Assembly: GCA_964017065.1 (NCBI GenBank)
Contig: OZ024783.1
Location: 6,366,093 to 6,430,092 of the forward strand
Direction: 5' to 3'
DNA length: 64,000 nucleotides
DNA from: Haliclona indistincta
Taxonomy: Eukaryota; Porifera; Demospongiae; Haplosclerida; Chalinidae
Below the pieces are notes generated by a model. The model saw nothing but the letters and a program-made list of their open reading frames with translations, made no database searches and was not told the origin of the DNA. Within the stretch, counting starts at the first letter, position 1; each line of letters begins with the position of its first letter. Positions 31,475 through 43,527 of the stretch are shown here, piece after piece. A program made the position numbers and the translations under genes.

Positions 31475-32549
31475 AGTGTGTGCGTGTGTGAGTGTGTGTG
31501 TGTGCGTGTGAGTGTGTGTGTGTGTGAGTGTGTGTATGTGTGTTTGTGTGTGTGTGAGTGAGTGTGTGTATGTGTGCGTGTGTGTGTCTGTGTGTGATTT
31601 AACTTACATAAAGTGGTGGTGGGTGTGGTCATTCCATGAAGTAGCAGGTTGAGCTGCTGTCGAAATGCAAGAAATGTACTCTGAACATTGATAGTGAGAC
31701 TGTGACATGTGACTGTCATGTGACCTGATAGCTTCACTACAGGTGACGAGGAGAGTGTCCAGCAACTCGGAGCTGAACCATCCAAAAGACTACATGGTGA
31801 GAAACTAGTTAAAATTCAAACAGTTACCGACCAGTTTTACATGTTTGATCAATGATATATGCTCTAAAGGAGTGAAGCTGAATGAGAGCTGGATGAGAGA
31901 ACAAGCGTAATCAATGAGCTGAAACCAGGCCTCAGTCCTGCCCTGTAATTCTGATGCTCATTTAAAACTTATGGATTGATGAAGTCTGTATTCGCAGCAT
32001 TTTGCTGTGTTGAAGTTGTAATTCAGCATGGGTGTCAAAACAATAAACCTGGCTTATATGGTACCCTCCTCTATACATGTAATTTGAACATCTAGTGCAA
32101 TGAAGGCGCTAACCATTTTAAAACTCCTGAACACACTAATCCGTGAGGAGAGAGGGAAAGATTGCTGTCACCATCAGCACAAGTATGGCGGTCACAGTAG
32201 AGACAAGGTTGTTGACTGGACACTAGGAAATGAGTGGAGTGAGTGAGTGAGTGTGTGTGTGTGTGTGTGTGTATGTGAGTGAGTGAGTGAGTGAGTGAGT
32301 GAGTGAGTGAGTGAGTGAGTGAGTGAGTGAGTGAGTGAGTGAGTGAGTGAGTGAGTGAGGAAGTGTCGCTCGGTCAGTGTACATGACCACGTGGTAGATA
32401 GTCTAACCTGTTTCGCTGTGACTAGCCAGTGGATTCGGTGCAGTAACGGAGTTGTATTCGTTCCTGGTGTCTCTCTCTTCCTCAGAGGCCTCCTCTTGCT
32501 CTTGTTGTTCGTCAATCTCGAACAAACAGTCCAACATGTCGACGTCCAT
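30382..32549 (-). CDS. MMS22L: MMS22L, exons 1-4
   Basis: Exon 1 32408-32549 starts MDVDMLDCLFEIDEQQEQEE and is acidic. Exon 2 31608-31736 holds the conserved TFLAFRQQLNLLL. Exon 3 31300-31366 encodes CVHFLHFTEDFVFR. Exon 4 30382-30611 continues YLIPSC...HPTIIKYIKTIL...LYRLVVVYG. Phases at the four donors are 1, 1, 2, 1. The last joins exon 5 (10560, 14160 or 17751), each of which starts in phase 1, giving VVYG-GTWLGDLLECC. FRQQL and HFL-FxFRYL match the N-terminal third of vertebrate MMS22L. Exon 1 starts about 390 bp from the Death-domain gene, which is transcribed in the same direction. This is the only 5' copy with a downstream gene body. Confidence 0.85.
31168..31285. repeat. (CA)n microsatellite in MMS22L intron 3
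   Basis: CA repeat with AACA interruptions. The matching repeat in segment C (58 kb) carries a SINE; here it is empty. Confidence 0.95.
31437..31598. repeat. (GT)n microsatellite in MMS22L intron 2
   Basis: Imperfect GT repeat ending a few bases from the exon 2 donor. Confidence 0.95.
32236..32360. repeat. (GAGT)n microsatellite beside MMS22L exon 1
   Basis: Array in intron 1 about 50 bp from the exon 1 donor. It is conserved in position in segments B (45646-45780) and C (59958-60088). Confidence 0.95.
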
Positions 32550-33479
32550 CTTGAAAAAGGCGCGCCTTTTACCCCCCAAAAATTGACGAACGGTTCAACA
32601 AATTTTTGAATGGTGCAAGCAATCTGGTGCATGCATGACGAATCCAAAGACATTCTGACCACCTGCTTACACACATGCTTTGCCTAACTCACTACACGCA
32701 TTCAATTATGGCTCATTGATCATGCATTGTACTTAGAAAAACATGATTTCCAGTGAAATAAATACCATAGAAAGAAAAACATCAAAGCCGGCATGCATGA
32801 CGAATCCAAAGTACAAACACAAAAGACATAATTTTTATAATTGTCACAAGATACTACACCGTTTTTTATCAGAATAACCCCACTCTCCTGCATAACAAAT
32901 TAACATCAACATCAGTCATAATAATATTTCTCACAACATACCTTGGTCCGATAAAATGTTTTTGACTTTTCTTGAAATATTCCCACATCGAGCATCTTGC
33001 ATTGCTTCGATAAGTCTTGCCCAAGTGTGAGGCTCATCTCCGATCCTCCCCTTGCACCATTGAGTGAACATAACTCTGCAACAATCCTCAACTGACGCAT
33101 TATTTCTGGCTATATTATTCAGATCATAATCTTCACAGTTCAAAACAGCACCAATTTTTCGCCACTGAGAAGCGACTTCGTCAATGATGTACACAGCTTG
33201 GCGTTCAGCAGTGGCACTGTCAACGTACTTCAAGCAATGCAGATCTTTAATGGACGGTATTCCGTCTAAATATTAAAAACACAGTAATCAAGCTAAAATA
33301 AAATAAATGCAACGAATGTTTTGCACGGTTAATGAACGAATTTCACAAACCCTCGGCATGTGAACACCATTGCACATAATTATTGTAGAGTTAGCACTAA
33401 GCTCCCTAGTTGGAGATTGCAGCAGGAGTTTGCAGCTAGTGCCAACCTGCTTAGCTTATAGGCTGTAGCTATATTGAAA

Positions 33480-34490
33480 CTGCACTGCTAACCAGAAGAC
33501 AGAAAAATGCTGACCACTTTCTAGGCATGTCATGTGGGCGTGACCAGGCATCTTGAGATCTCTACGCACACTCAGAGCTGTCCTGCTTTTTAGATGTAGT
33601 CTAAAAGTACCTAAAAGGTCAACTATCGGCGCTTTTGTTGTCAGAGACGTCCAAGATGGCTGGTAAGCAAGGTGAGTCAGCCATAACTCGAGAACGAAAG
33701 CATTTTAACAAACTCCACGGGCGTCTTTTACTTTAGCCTCGCTTTAGCCCCCCAGAACTCTGTGTGGGTTGGTCAATTCACACCTTCGACGCGTAAACTA
33801 GCCTGCCCACGCAACTGCCTAAGCCAAAGCTTTGCCCATGGCTGAAATGCACGCAATATGGCTGACCTGTACATTTACACCTAAGCTACAGTCCTATATA
33901 AATGCACGCAACAAGCCTAGCTTTGTCAGTGTGCGGAAGAAATGGCGCAAGTACAGATTGGTCAGATCACTCATCTTCCGACGCCATCGTCAACAACCAG
34001 TAACTCAGCCATTTTAGCACCGATTCTAACGAAATTTATTAATTTTAGATTTGTGTGCTGCCAAAGGTTAGCAGAAGTTACCTAAAACAATTAGTAATTG
34101 ATTCAGACAGTTTAAACGTTTTAGTGCACATCGCTACCAGAAGATGTGACCAGGTAACCATTGCTGTAGTGTAGGCTCTTTCCTGAAATGTCTACGCACC
34201 CACAGAGCTGTTCTGCAGTTTGGATGGAATCTAAAAGTACATAGGTAGTCAACTATGGGCGCTTTTGTAGTCAGAGAGGTCCAAGATAGCCGTCAAGGTG
34301 AGTCAGCGCGCCATAACTCAAGAATGAAAGCACTTTAGCAAAATCCACGAGTCAAATAGCAAGCTATTGCAGTGCTTATTGTGTCATAACACTACCAGCG
34401 CGTAAAAGTGATCGCTGATCTCCGCAGCTCGATGGACAACGAATGACAAACCAAGTACCGTAACCCTCTTGCATGCGCCGAGGGTTAATA
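33480..34490. repeat. Two more copies of the dispersed 28 kb repeat family
   Basis: 33480-33730 and 34140-34490 repeat the CAGAAGACAG...AGCCATAACTCGAGAA blocks. The stretch between them (33740-34140) holds no gene that I can support. They lie in the intron between the Death exon and its upstream exon. Confidence 0.65.
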
Positions 34491-34999
34491 ATTATAGCTG
34501 CTACTTACATGTAGAAATATTCACAACATGTACAAAATTGTGAACATGCAATTTAGGTGCTAATAATTTTATCATGCTCTGATACCTTGAGGTCTCTTTT
34601 GTCTTGGAGGTGTTGCCGTAGAATAACTTTTTTTCGTTTTTGGACTTGGAGCCGATGAAACGTTTTCTTCCACTGTTGCATTACACTTTCGATGTTTAGG
34701 TCTTGTAGCACTGGTACGTCGCACAGAGACATAAACCCTGTGTTGTCGTCCATCTGAACCAGTTATCATCATTCCTGGCATGGGTTCTGCTTTTGGCTTT
34801 GTCTCTGCATGCAAAAGTGAAAAAAAAAACAGCACTGAAGAGTCAGCTAGACTGACATCATGCTACATTGATTCCATGGTACAATTGTTTCCGCAATTCG
34901 CATAGCTACATGATTGCACGATCGCATGATTACCTTTCTTCATTCTTTGCAATGTGATGTCACGGTATCCATTCATCGCACTGCTTTCCGCTTCAACTG

Positions 35000-35324
35000 T
35001 AGCCTAGTACCTAATGCACACGCATGCGCAAATATAATGGGTGGGGACAGCTAGCATGCTTTCGAAGTTTTGCATCATGCTAGTATGGACATCTAACCAA
35101 CTGTGGATACTCGTAGCTACAGCATTGTATGTCCAAGTTTGCTGCCAATTGTCCTTCTTTAGTATTCGTCGGTAAAACTGAAGCACGAGGTCAGTGCACA
35201 TGTCACAAACGTGAACTGAAAATATCCGGTATTCCTGGAATGTGGGGAAAATTTCGCGCATGCGTATACGTTTGAAACAAGGCGCTCTATTTGGCACCGA
35301 GGTACTAGGCTAATGCTAATAATA
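35000..35324. mobile_element. Insertion with 9 bp target duplication (Mutator-like size)
   Basis: Flanked by direct CTTCAACTG (34991-34999 and 35325-35333); copies B and C lack the insert. Inverted TAGCCTAGTACCT lies at the left end and about 12 bp inside the right end. A minus-strand frame of 97 codons has no recognised domain. Confidence 0.7.
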
Positions 35325-36970
35325 CTTCAACTGGAAAAGTGCTTCTCCTACTATTGTCAGCCACAGTTGGTGGCACTGATTCGCCATTCTTCTACCCGTG
35401 AGGCTGATTAGAAATGAAAGAATGGCGATTACAGGGGCATGTCCATAAACAAGGAAAGATAGCTACTAGTAGCTAGGTAGGTGCACGCGAAGCGCACCCA
35501 ATATCTAATAAATAATTAATTATTATTCATTAAATTACGTCATTATTATCATGGCGCACTGGATTTGCTCTTTGCTGAAAACTACCTTACAATGGGATAT
35601 TGGCAGCTGCTAAGTTCATTGTAGTAACAATAATTATTTTGATAAATGTATAGCCCCAGTCGGTGGCCCCAGTGTACTTTAATGCAATAAATGAAGCACT
35701 AAAGCCTTAAAGATGCCTGGTGGAATGCCACCATTTCAAATACACAGAAGTAAACTGCAGCTGTTACTAGTGATACCTTTCCGCAATCACAATGCAATGC
35801 AATCGGAAGCCAATCAGTGCTGACCACTAACTTAATGAACTCTTGCATGGGCGTAGTGAAATTCTAACCTATCAGCTTCTATAGGCAGTCAACTGTGGAT
35901 AGTCTTGCATGTCTACGGAGAATTCTAGATCGTCAGCAATGGCCGTTGATCGCGAGATAAGCAAATTGCACCATAACTCGAGAACGAAGCTTCATATACA
36001 AGTTTCAAATGTTGAAAAGTGAGATAATATCGAGTTCTACTTGCATTGCTTCAGAATTCATCGTTCAGCGTGCGTCACAAAACTGAAGTAAAAGACGGAA
36101 TGACTGACTGACTGACTGACAGACTGCATGACAACACGACTACTTAAATCGACTACTATTGATATCACATTTGTTCGAACAGCGTGGATTTCCGTCATCG
36201 TATTCATGTATAAAATATCACGCTATGTTCAGACTCCACCCACCGAGGCATAATAAAAAACTTATTATTATGCTGAGGGGGTAATCAAGCCCCCTCAGCC
36301 CCATTCAGGCTAAACATGCCCATGTTAAATTTGTGACTTACTGCTGCTAACAGCTGGTGGCTCTTCTGCAAGCAATGGCGGTGTACGAATATTTTTCTCC
36401 TTCATACTTAATGATTCTTGTTTTTGCACTTCTACAACAGTAGTGTAATTGCAACATCCTTTGCCTGCATAGAATCAATTAACTTGTGCACTTATCGTAC
36501 ATGCATGCGTCATGATTAATTAAAACCTGCTATTATGGGGAAAGGGAACATTATGCTGCAGTTATCAAACTAATTATTAATAGGATAATACCATTGCTAA
36601 ATATTATTGCGCATTCAATGTTGATTGCAATGGTTTTGGTTTAGCTATGCGTTGTTTTGTTGCCAAGATACTAACAGTAAAGCGCAAGTCAACAGAGACG
36701 CTCGTTTTCACACTACTTGCTGCTTCTTTCGTTCGGCATGGTGTTTAGACTAAGCCGGCTTAGTCCAGCTCATATGCAAAGTTACTTGACTCAGTTGTAC
36801 GTTATACAGCGGTTTTCACGCTTCTTGCAAAATTTGATTCGTAAACCGTGAACCGTACATTATCAGCAATATAATTTTATAATGTAGAGCCGTCATCGTA
36901 CGTGTAACGAATAAACGGAGGTGTGGCAATGATGATGCAATAGCGTTGCTATGGCGACGAAGAACAGCGA

Positions 36971-37244
36971 CGTTTTACAGGTCACTTGTCACGGTGAAAA
37001 CATAGATTTTTATGAGGCTACAAACGCTTGTAGTATCGTGCACGTTGCTTTTGCTGGGTGAAGCTTGACCTTTGCAGTCAAAGCATAGACCATACTTGGT
37101 GATTTGAATAATTATAATAACGGCAATGCGCTCTACCTTACTCGATAATACAAGCGTTTCTTTTAGAAACTTTCTGTAGTGCTGGATAAGTGGGCGTGGC
37201 ATCGTCGAATTGTCGTTTTCACCGCGACAAGTGACCTGCAAAAC
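36971..37244. mobile_element. MITE with ~31 bp inverted ends, flanked by a 50 bp direct repeat
   Basis: CGTTTTACAGGTCACTTGTC...GGTGAAAAC faces its complement at 37214-37244. A TACAGCGGTTTTCAC...TTGATTCGTAA block occurs at both about 36805 and 37249 in direct orientation. Confidence 0.6.
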
Positions 37245-39554
37245 CCTGTACAGCGGTTTTCACACTTCCTGCAAAATTTGATTCGTAAGTCGTGAAGCGT
37301 GTTTGCAATGGTCCATGCAGCAATAAAATTGGATCCACACGCAGTAGTACTGAAATAATACTACGTAACCGGGATAATAAACTGTGACAATCTTGTGTCA
37401 CTATGCGCGTTTCGCTTGTAATGACGTCATACTCGCGAAAATGTATTACAGCATTCAGTGACCTGGTCAGGCGTCCGCCTGTAACGTGATGTACGAGCTT
37501 TCTTCGTTAAAAAAAACTGTGGTTGTGGACAAGTTACAGAGCTTAAATAATAGTTAGACAGCGAGTCCGAGGATCTACGCGATTTAGAGACCCGAGGCCC
37601 GTTGCTATGGTGTCCGAGCGTAGCGAGGACACTATTCCAGCGGGCCGAGGGTTTCTAAACCGCGTGGATCCGATTGGACGAGCTGTCTAACTTATTTAGA
37701 GTCTACTAGGTTACCTGTTTTGTAAACACACTTGCAAGTCAACATGTCTGACTAGCGCACGATGCTGACTGCTCTGTCTGTGCGGCGAACTAGCTGATTC
37801 AACATAAACAAAGCTTCTAGTTCGATGTAGGACGAACGGCAGTATTACTGACCTGCAACCAGCAAGCGTCGTCGAGAAAAGATCGACCAGAACGATGGAC
37901 GGTCGCCGCGCTCGAGCTAGCAGCATGGTAGGGGAGGAGCGCCAGGCTAGGGTGGAGCTTGTGGCAATATGGCGAGTGACCTGCGAGCGAGTAACACCGT
38001 CAATGAATACTACGGTACCTGGAACATCAGCGTTCAGCGCTGTTTAGTTAGCATTCCGTACTTTTAGTGAGCGTCTCTGGACTAATACAGTGTCCTTCGA
38101 CTTCGAAGCTGTAAGAAACGCACGTATACTGAGCCCATTACAGCAAACACACACTCCATTCTTTGTTTATGTCTGAACGCCTGAGGGTACACTTAGAGCT
38201 TCGCTACCGTGACTCTACAGGAATTAGAGTCACGCTGTTGACCAATCAAATTACAGTATTTCAAATTAGTAGACTCTAAATTATGATATTTACACAATCC
38301 AATCTATTTACACGCACCAGTACTCGAACTTTACAAAAACTAGGCAGGAAGTCATGGATGTGTTTACTTTTACATCGCCACGCACACAGATTTTGCCTTG
38401 TCAACATGACACGCGCCCGTTGTCTATAGCCAATAAAACCCTGATAGTCTTCGACTAGAAGGCACTAGTAGTGAAGAAACGCGCTCCTTTCGTCCCAAGA
38501 GCAAGTGCTAAAGCGAGCAAGAGTTCATGCAAACTCCGTATCTGTGCGTTCTTTGTGGTTGTTTGACGAAACGCGCATGGTCGATCCACTACCTGTACTG
38601 TACCTCTTGCATGCAATACATTTTGATTGACAGTTTCTTATCCCGGTTACGTAGTATTAATAATCTCTGATTATACACACGCATGGCTGAAAGCAAACGC
38701 TCGCCCTGGAGAAATGAAGGCGCGTATAAATTATAAGCGTCGCTGTTGCGCAAAACGATGGGCAAAAGGACCCAAGTTTATGAAACTAAACAAATCGCAA
38801 CTATTCTAAGGTACCGCGTAGCGCCGTACCGGTTAGCACGGCTCGTTTCCCAACTGATGAAACATTAAATTGCGGGATATGGTCCCTCACATAACCGGCC
38901 TTATGCTAAACTGAACTCACTTGCATGTCCTCCCATAATAAGAAAGAAAGATCAGCGTGCGTAGATCACAATATCACGTTTGTGAATTTGGGCAAGAAAA
39001 TGTCTCCACCCACGCATTTATTGTGGAGTAGCCGCTGAGATGTCTTACTTGAGTAGACACGTGACATCCTGTACCACAGCTGTGCTTTTAGCATAATATA
39101 CCGTATTTCCCATCACTCACATTCGTATTATGATAAGTCACGTATGCTGCCAGATGTTAGATGGATACCTCAATCATCTACAATTACAATTAGAGAGCTA
39201 TGTATAAACTAGGAGTTACGAATACGCATGAATGCCTCGCGCTGAGTTTATTAAGTAGTTATAATTGACCAGCTAAATTTGGGGGTGGGCTCGACAGCAG
39301 ACGGCCGGCAGGTACGAGCTAGCTTCCTGTTTTCGGCCTCGTGGACTCGTGTCAGACGACCTAAGAGTCAATGCCGCTTCCGTGTATTGCTAGTAGTACT
39401 GCTGATGGCGTGCCTTGCTTCTTTTGTGGCTTTAGACTCAGGCCGCTGCTCTCTGTTTTCTCCGGCTTCCAGAGCTGAGCTAGCCACTTGGCTCTGTCAG
39501 GAGTAGACTCTGGGATCTAATCCGACATGGTCTCAGCCCACAAGTTGTTATCTC
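37245..39554. other. Non-coding stretch, partly shared with segment B
   Basis: Apart from the MITE at 37552-37692 I see no gene. 38890-39190 aligns with pieces of 48140-48265 and 49530-49590 (CTTGCATGTCCTCCCA, GCTGCCAGATGTT), marking the right edge of the A segment. Short frames here lack any family signature. Confidence 0.45.
37552..37692. mobile_element. Palindromic MITE, same family as 5567-5681
   Basis: AGTTAGACAGC...GCTGTCTAACT ends with an inner GGATCTACGCG / CGCGTGGATCC pair. Confidence 0.7.
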
Positions 39555-39775
39555 ATACGCAACCGGGTTCAGCGATCCCGTGACCCCGCAGTATAATACG
39601 TAGTATGAGCCCTCGCCGTAACCCTGATTAGCATTCCTAAGCGTGACATCGATCTAAATATACATACATACATATTAACATTGCTGAGAAAACGCACGAC
39701 GCTCCAGCCCCCCGCACACCGTCGCGATTATTTGCCCCGCGCTAAGGCGCTCGGCAATTATAGTACGATAGTAAC
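39555..39775 (-). mobile_element. Fragment of the repeat at 26491, reverse orientation
   Basis: Shares CGCTAAGGCGCTCGGCAAT, ATTCCTAAGCGTGACAT and the TACATACATACATA stretch with 26491-26650 on the other strand. Confidence 0.6.
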
Positions 39776-40330
39776 GTATTCCTTTGATGCGGTAGGTATT
39801 TCGTATATAGACCTGAGAAAGTGGGCGGAGTAGGTCTATATAATTAATAAACCTGGTATGTTCTTAAGAGAGAATTCATGTATGTGCTTGTGAACAGTGT
39901 TTATGGTTAGGTAGCATGAACGGATTGATGCACACAGTGTACCTGTCATGAGCAGGACAATACTTCGGGCTTATCTGGCTGATACCATAGCAACTCCACG
40001 AAATAACCACGACAACAATTTTCAACACATCTACCTATTCTAGTAGCCTTCAAATCCCTAGTTACCTAATTTGGTTTAGAAGCACTCCATTCAATTAAGG
40101 TAGCCTCAAACGCACTCGTTCAACAACACACAGAAACACACTCACCAGACAACAAATTTTGATTCAAAGCTGCAAGACAGAACTATAGTGTTTGTTCTTA
40201 CCACAAAGGAAGCGTGTTGGAGGCTTTCGTTAAGAGGATCAAGCAGAATGACGCCACGATCGTACGATATACACTAACAGGTCTATATACCCAATATGGG
40301 ACTGTTAGTGTACTATATTATATATTAGTT

Positions 40331-40484
40331 ATTGCCCTCACGCGAGGGCATTAACCGAATTAATGACCGCGGGAAAGTCGGTTGCCCGAGTAACGGTCGA
40401 GGGCGCAGCCCGAGACTGTAGGAGGGCAACCGACTTTCCCGAGGTCATTAATGTCGGTTAATGCCCGAGTTGTGTAGGGCAATA
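40331..40484. mobile_element. Palindromic MITE with GGGCATTAACCG arms
   Basis: ATTGCCCTCACGCGAGGGCA and ATTAATGACCGCGGGAAAGT pair with the right half (ACTTTCCCGAGGTCATTAAT). It lies between segments A and B. Confidence 0.7.
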
Positions 40485-40758
40485 ATGATTTATTACATAG
40501 TTCATCACTGTGAGCGCAATAACATCGCGAATTTTTCAAACTAGCAAAAGACACAACGGTCTGTTGCTATAGAATACGCTACGCGTGGTCAATAACCTAC
40601 ATTAATGCCCTCGAATAGAGCAATCCGATTGGTGAAAAGATGACGTACTATGTAATAAATTAAACATAATGCTTCCTAAGTGGCAGTAGTCCCAGCTAGA
40701 ATGATAAAATTGGGAGAGACAAGATCATGCAATGGAGCATGGTACTCTTCAACTGGGT

Positions 40759-41137
<379 letters not shown>

Positions 41138-41138
41138 T

Positions 41139-41545
41139 GGGTGCCCTGGTGGTTCAACTGGTAGAGTCCTGGGTTTATGACCCAGAGGACACCGGAGGAC
41201 ACTGGTTCGAATCCCAGGGCAGGATGAAAAATAAGAACAAAAAACATCACAAGTACTCCAGCCCACCAGCCCACCCATCTGTAAAACGGGTACCTGGTCT
41301 TGTACTGGGGGAGCAAAGCACACCGACTGTGTCTCATTGTACCACTATAGTGGTGGGACTACAGGGTGCCCACACCGGCAGTGGGAGGCATGGTTGGTAC
41401 CTCCTGCGAGTTTCTTGCCAGGGCTCCAGGAGTGCTCACAGCACCGGCACATCGTACCTGCTTAGTGCACAGGTGCCCTGGCTTGTCCAGGAACGCGTGA
41501 CCTGTAATAGGCAGCGAGAGGCTTTGCTTTTTGCTTTTTGCTTTT
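41139..41545 (+). mobile_element. tRNA-derived SINE, copy 1
   Basis: A tRNA-like head (41142-41221) is followed by a body of about 290 bp (CACAAGTACTCCAGCCCACC...) and a tail of TTTGC/TTTTTGC repeats. It sits inside a GT microsatellite: GT before the head and GTGTGTG directly after the tail. A second copy lies at 58055-58465 in the opposite orientation. Pol III A box TGGTTCAACTGG and B box GGTTCGAATCC are both present. Confidence 0.85.
41142..41221 (+). tRNA. tRNA-like head of the SINE (not a free tRNA gene)
   Basis: TGCCCTG pairs with CAGGGCA as a 7 bp acceptor stem. CTGGG/CCCAG closes a 7-base loop TTTATGA, which would place UAU as anticodon. T arm GGTTCGAATCC is canonical. An enlarged variable region (AGGACACCGGAGGACAC) and the attached SINE body show it is a retroposon promoter. 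Confidence 0.7.
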
Positions 41546-41558
41546 GTGTGTGTGTGTA

Positions 41559-41589
<31 letters not shown>

Positions 41590-42259
41590 CGTGCGTGCGT
41601 GTGTGTGATTTAACTTACATAAAGTGGTGGTGCATGGCTGTGGTAATTCCATGTAGTAGCAGGTTGAGCTGCTGTCGAAATGCGAGAAATGTACTCTGAA
41701 CATTGATAGTGAGACTGTGACATGTGACTGTCATGTGACCTGATAGCTTCACTACAGGTGACGAGGAGAGTGTCCAGAGCTGAACCATCCAAAAGACTAC
41801 ATGGTGAGAAAATAAGTTAGTATCAAATGGTAAACACAAAGAGAAACCAGTTTTATATGTTTGATCAATGATACACGTACTAAAGGAGTGAAGTGGAAAA
41901 AGGTGAACGAGAGCTGAATGAGAGAATAAGCGTCGATCCTCAGTTCTGCCCTGTAATTCTGATGATCATTTAAAACTTTTGGTTTGATGAAATCCACCTT
42001 CGCATACTTGCATACTTACTAGGTAATCTCCTACCCGGGGCATTTATTATGCCACGAGGTAGTCGTGGCATATTTAGGGTTGACACGAAAATAAGATGGC
42101 GGATACACCAGACTGAAAACGAGTTAATCGTGTATTTCTCTTCTCTCGTAAAATCTCACGGTATTTTAATCACCTGGTGTTCATGCTGATGGGTAAGCGC
42201 TTGCAATGAGTCCATTAGGTCCGTCAAAAAAACATGTTGGTACGCCCAAAAAAAACAAT

Positions 42260-42469
42260 ATGGCGTCTCGTCAGGAGGCAACTTACGGCAGTCGAATCGC
42301 AACCGTACGGGAAATACATTATTGCATTGAGGATTTATTTGCAACGGGTACGCCCACGCACACCCAAAATGTCGTTTCTGCGTTCAACGAGATTCAGTGG
42401 CGGATCCAGAAAAAGAAGATGGGGAGGGCCAATGTGCGGCGCGGAGCGCCGCCGAAAATTTTAAGCTAA
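42260..42469 (+). CDS. Unrecognised ORF, interrupted by a MITE
   Basis: ATG at 42260 in good context (AATATGGCG). About 45 codons (SRQEATYGSRIATV...) look coding and have no stop. At 42395 a MITE begins in frame. After its right end (42703) the frame would continue as QSRHLFTCHGRMV, so the element may have split an older exon. No family recognised. Confidence 0.3.
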   Translation: MASRQEATYGSRIATVREIHYCIEDLFATGTPTHTQNVVSAFNEIQWRIQKKKMGRANVRRGAPPKILS

Positions 42470-42703
42470 TTAATATTCATGAATGTCGTAATAATTGACT
42501 CTGGCACGCATCATCGCAGCGAGCGCGCTAGTCAGTACACAACACAGAGCGAGCGCTAGTCAGTAGTGAGAACTCTGGTAAGAGTGTTGCACTGTAGGTA
42601 AAACTTTAGGCGTGGCAATCAATAAAATAGTCTATGAATTAATTAAACGTGCTGGCGAAGGGGGGGAATTGGCCCCCGATTCCCCCCCCTGGATCCACCA
42701 CTG
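42395..42703. mobile_element. hAT-like MITE
   Basis: CAGTGGCGGATCCAG at the left and its near complement CTGGATCCACCACTG at the right, ends typical of hAT elements. An 8 bp target duplication could not be recognised. Confidence 0.65.
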
Positions 42704-43060
42704 CAGAGTCGGCATCTTTTTACCTGCCACGGGCGCATGGTTTGCACTACGGTTCCAAGATCACACCTCTTGTTAGTTCAATCATACAGCTATAAAACAG
42801 TGAAGACCTCTTGTTATTATAGCAGCTGTTAGTGAAGAATCACCAGAGTTAGTAAAGAAGGTAGGTTTTCAATCACCTCTACTTAGCTTAGGTACACTTT
42901 TGGTTTAAAGCAGCTACAGTCTTGAAATCAGCTTTACTCTCTAGAGTATAGATATAGCTACAATCTGATGTAAACAAATCTACTGTTCTCAATTCATAAC
43001 AATCCTAAATTTGATTCACAAAATGAACAATTAATTGATGTATTGTTGTCATAGAAATTT

Positions 43061-43527
43061 AAGGCAAATCAGCTGAAATACGTCAGGAAAATGTGTGCTG
43101 TCTTTGTAGAAGATCCGGAGGATACATGGTACGCTTTGAACGCTGGAGTGAAGAGGCGAAACAGTATGTGTTAGTACACATGAGCACAATACCTCCCGCC
43201 AATAGTGTAACATGCAAAAAGATAATAGAGGCTAAAAGATCTTACCAAATGGAGAAAACCAAAAAAGACACACAAACACAAATCATAAGAGAGGTGCAAG
43301 CACAAAACATTGACATAGGAGACATGCAAGCATTAAACATACGAGAGACGCAAGAACCAAACATGGACATAAGAGAGACGCAAGACGTGCAAGCACAAAA
43401 CACAAGTCAACAAACAGCACAGAATTCAAAATCATGCTTAATATACCCACTTTGTAATTCCAGAGTTAAAGATTTAAAACTTGTAAAAGTTACAGAACAA
43501 GCACTTTTAGGAGCCATTTACAAATAG
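43061..43527 (+). CDS. Cys-containing ORF of unknown function in the private insertion
   Basis: Open from an AG at 43059-43060 (after an AT-rich tract ending CATAGAAATTTAAG) to a TAG at 43525. If spliced in phase 1 it reads KSAEIRQENVCCLCRRSGG, then MVRFERWSEEAKQYVLVH and SVTCKKIIEAKRSY. The spacing CxxC...H...C suggests a small zinc-binding fold. A low-complexity stretch rich in QAQN, IRETQ and MDIRETQ repeats follows, and the end is CLIYPLCNSRVKDLKLVK. The context (mobile segment) makes a transposon-encoded protein likely, but no transposase core is visible. The upstream exon could be at 42260. Confidence 0.35.

Larger units (their letters stand above)
32942..36464 (-). pseudogene. Death-domain gene, copy A (exon broken by insertions)
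   Basis: Death-domain exon 32942-33265: QWRKIGAVLNCEDYDLNNIA, a turn with NNASVEDC, then TWARLIEAMQDARCGNIS. These are the helices 2-6 of a Death fold, used in homotypic assembly of apoptosis or immune adaptors. Upstream exon 34586-34804 is basic and Ser/Pro-rich (TKPKAEPMPGMMITGSDG). The N-terminal exon begins at 36464 (EVQKQESLSMKEKN) but is cut by about 0.9 kb of repeat sequence (about 35.43-36.33 kb) and by the 325 bp element at 35000-35324. Copies B and C show the undivided exon. The Death exon itself is intact, so a shorter product is possible. Confidence 0.65.

Noticed and set aside
36095..36122. GACT tandem run as a CRISPR-like array
   Set aside because: Simple tetranucleotide slippage inside a dispersed repeat; no spacers.
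39279..39506. 75-codon frame with a hydrophobic stretch
   Set aside because: No homologue recognised, no copy in segments B/C and no promoter or splice support.
41142..41221. Functional tRNA-Ile(UAU) gene
   Set aside because: Oversized variable region, attached SINE body and a second copy with the same body show a retroposon head.
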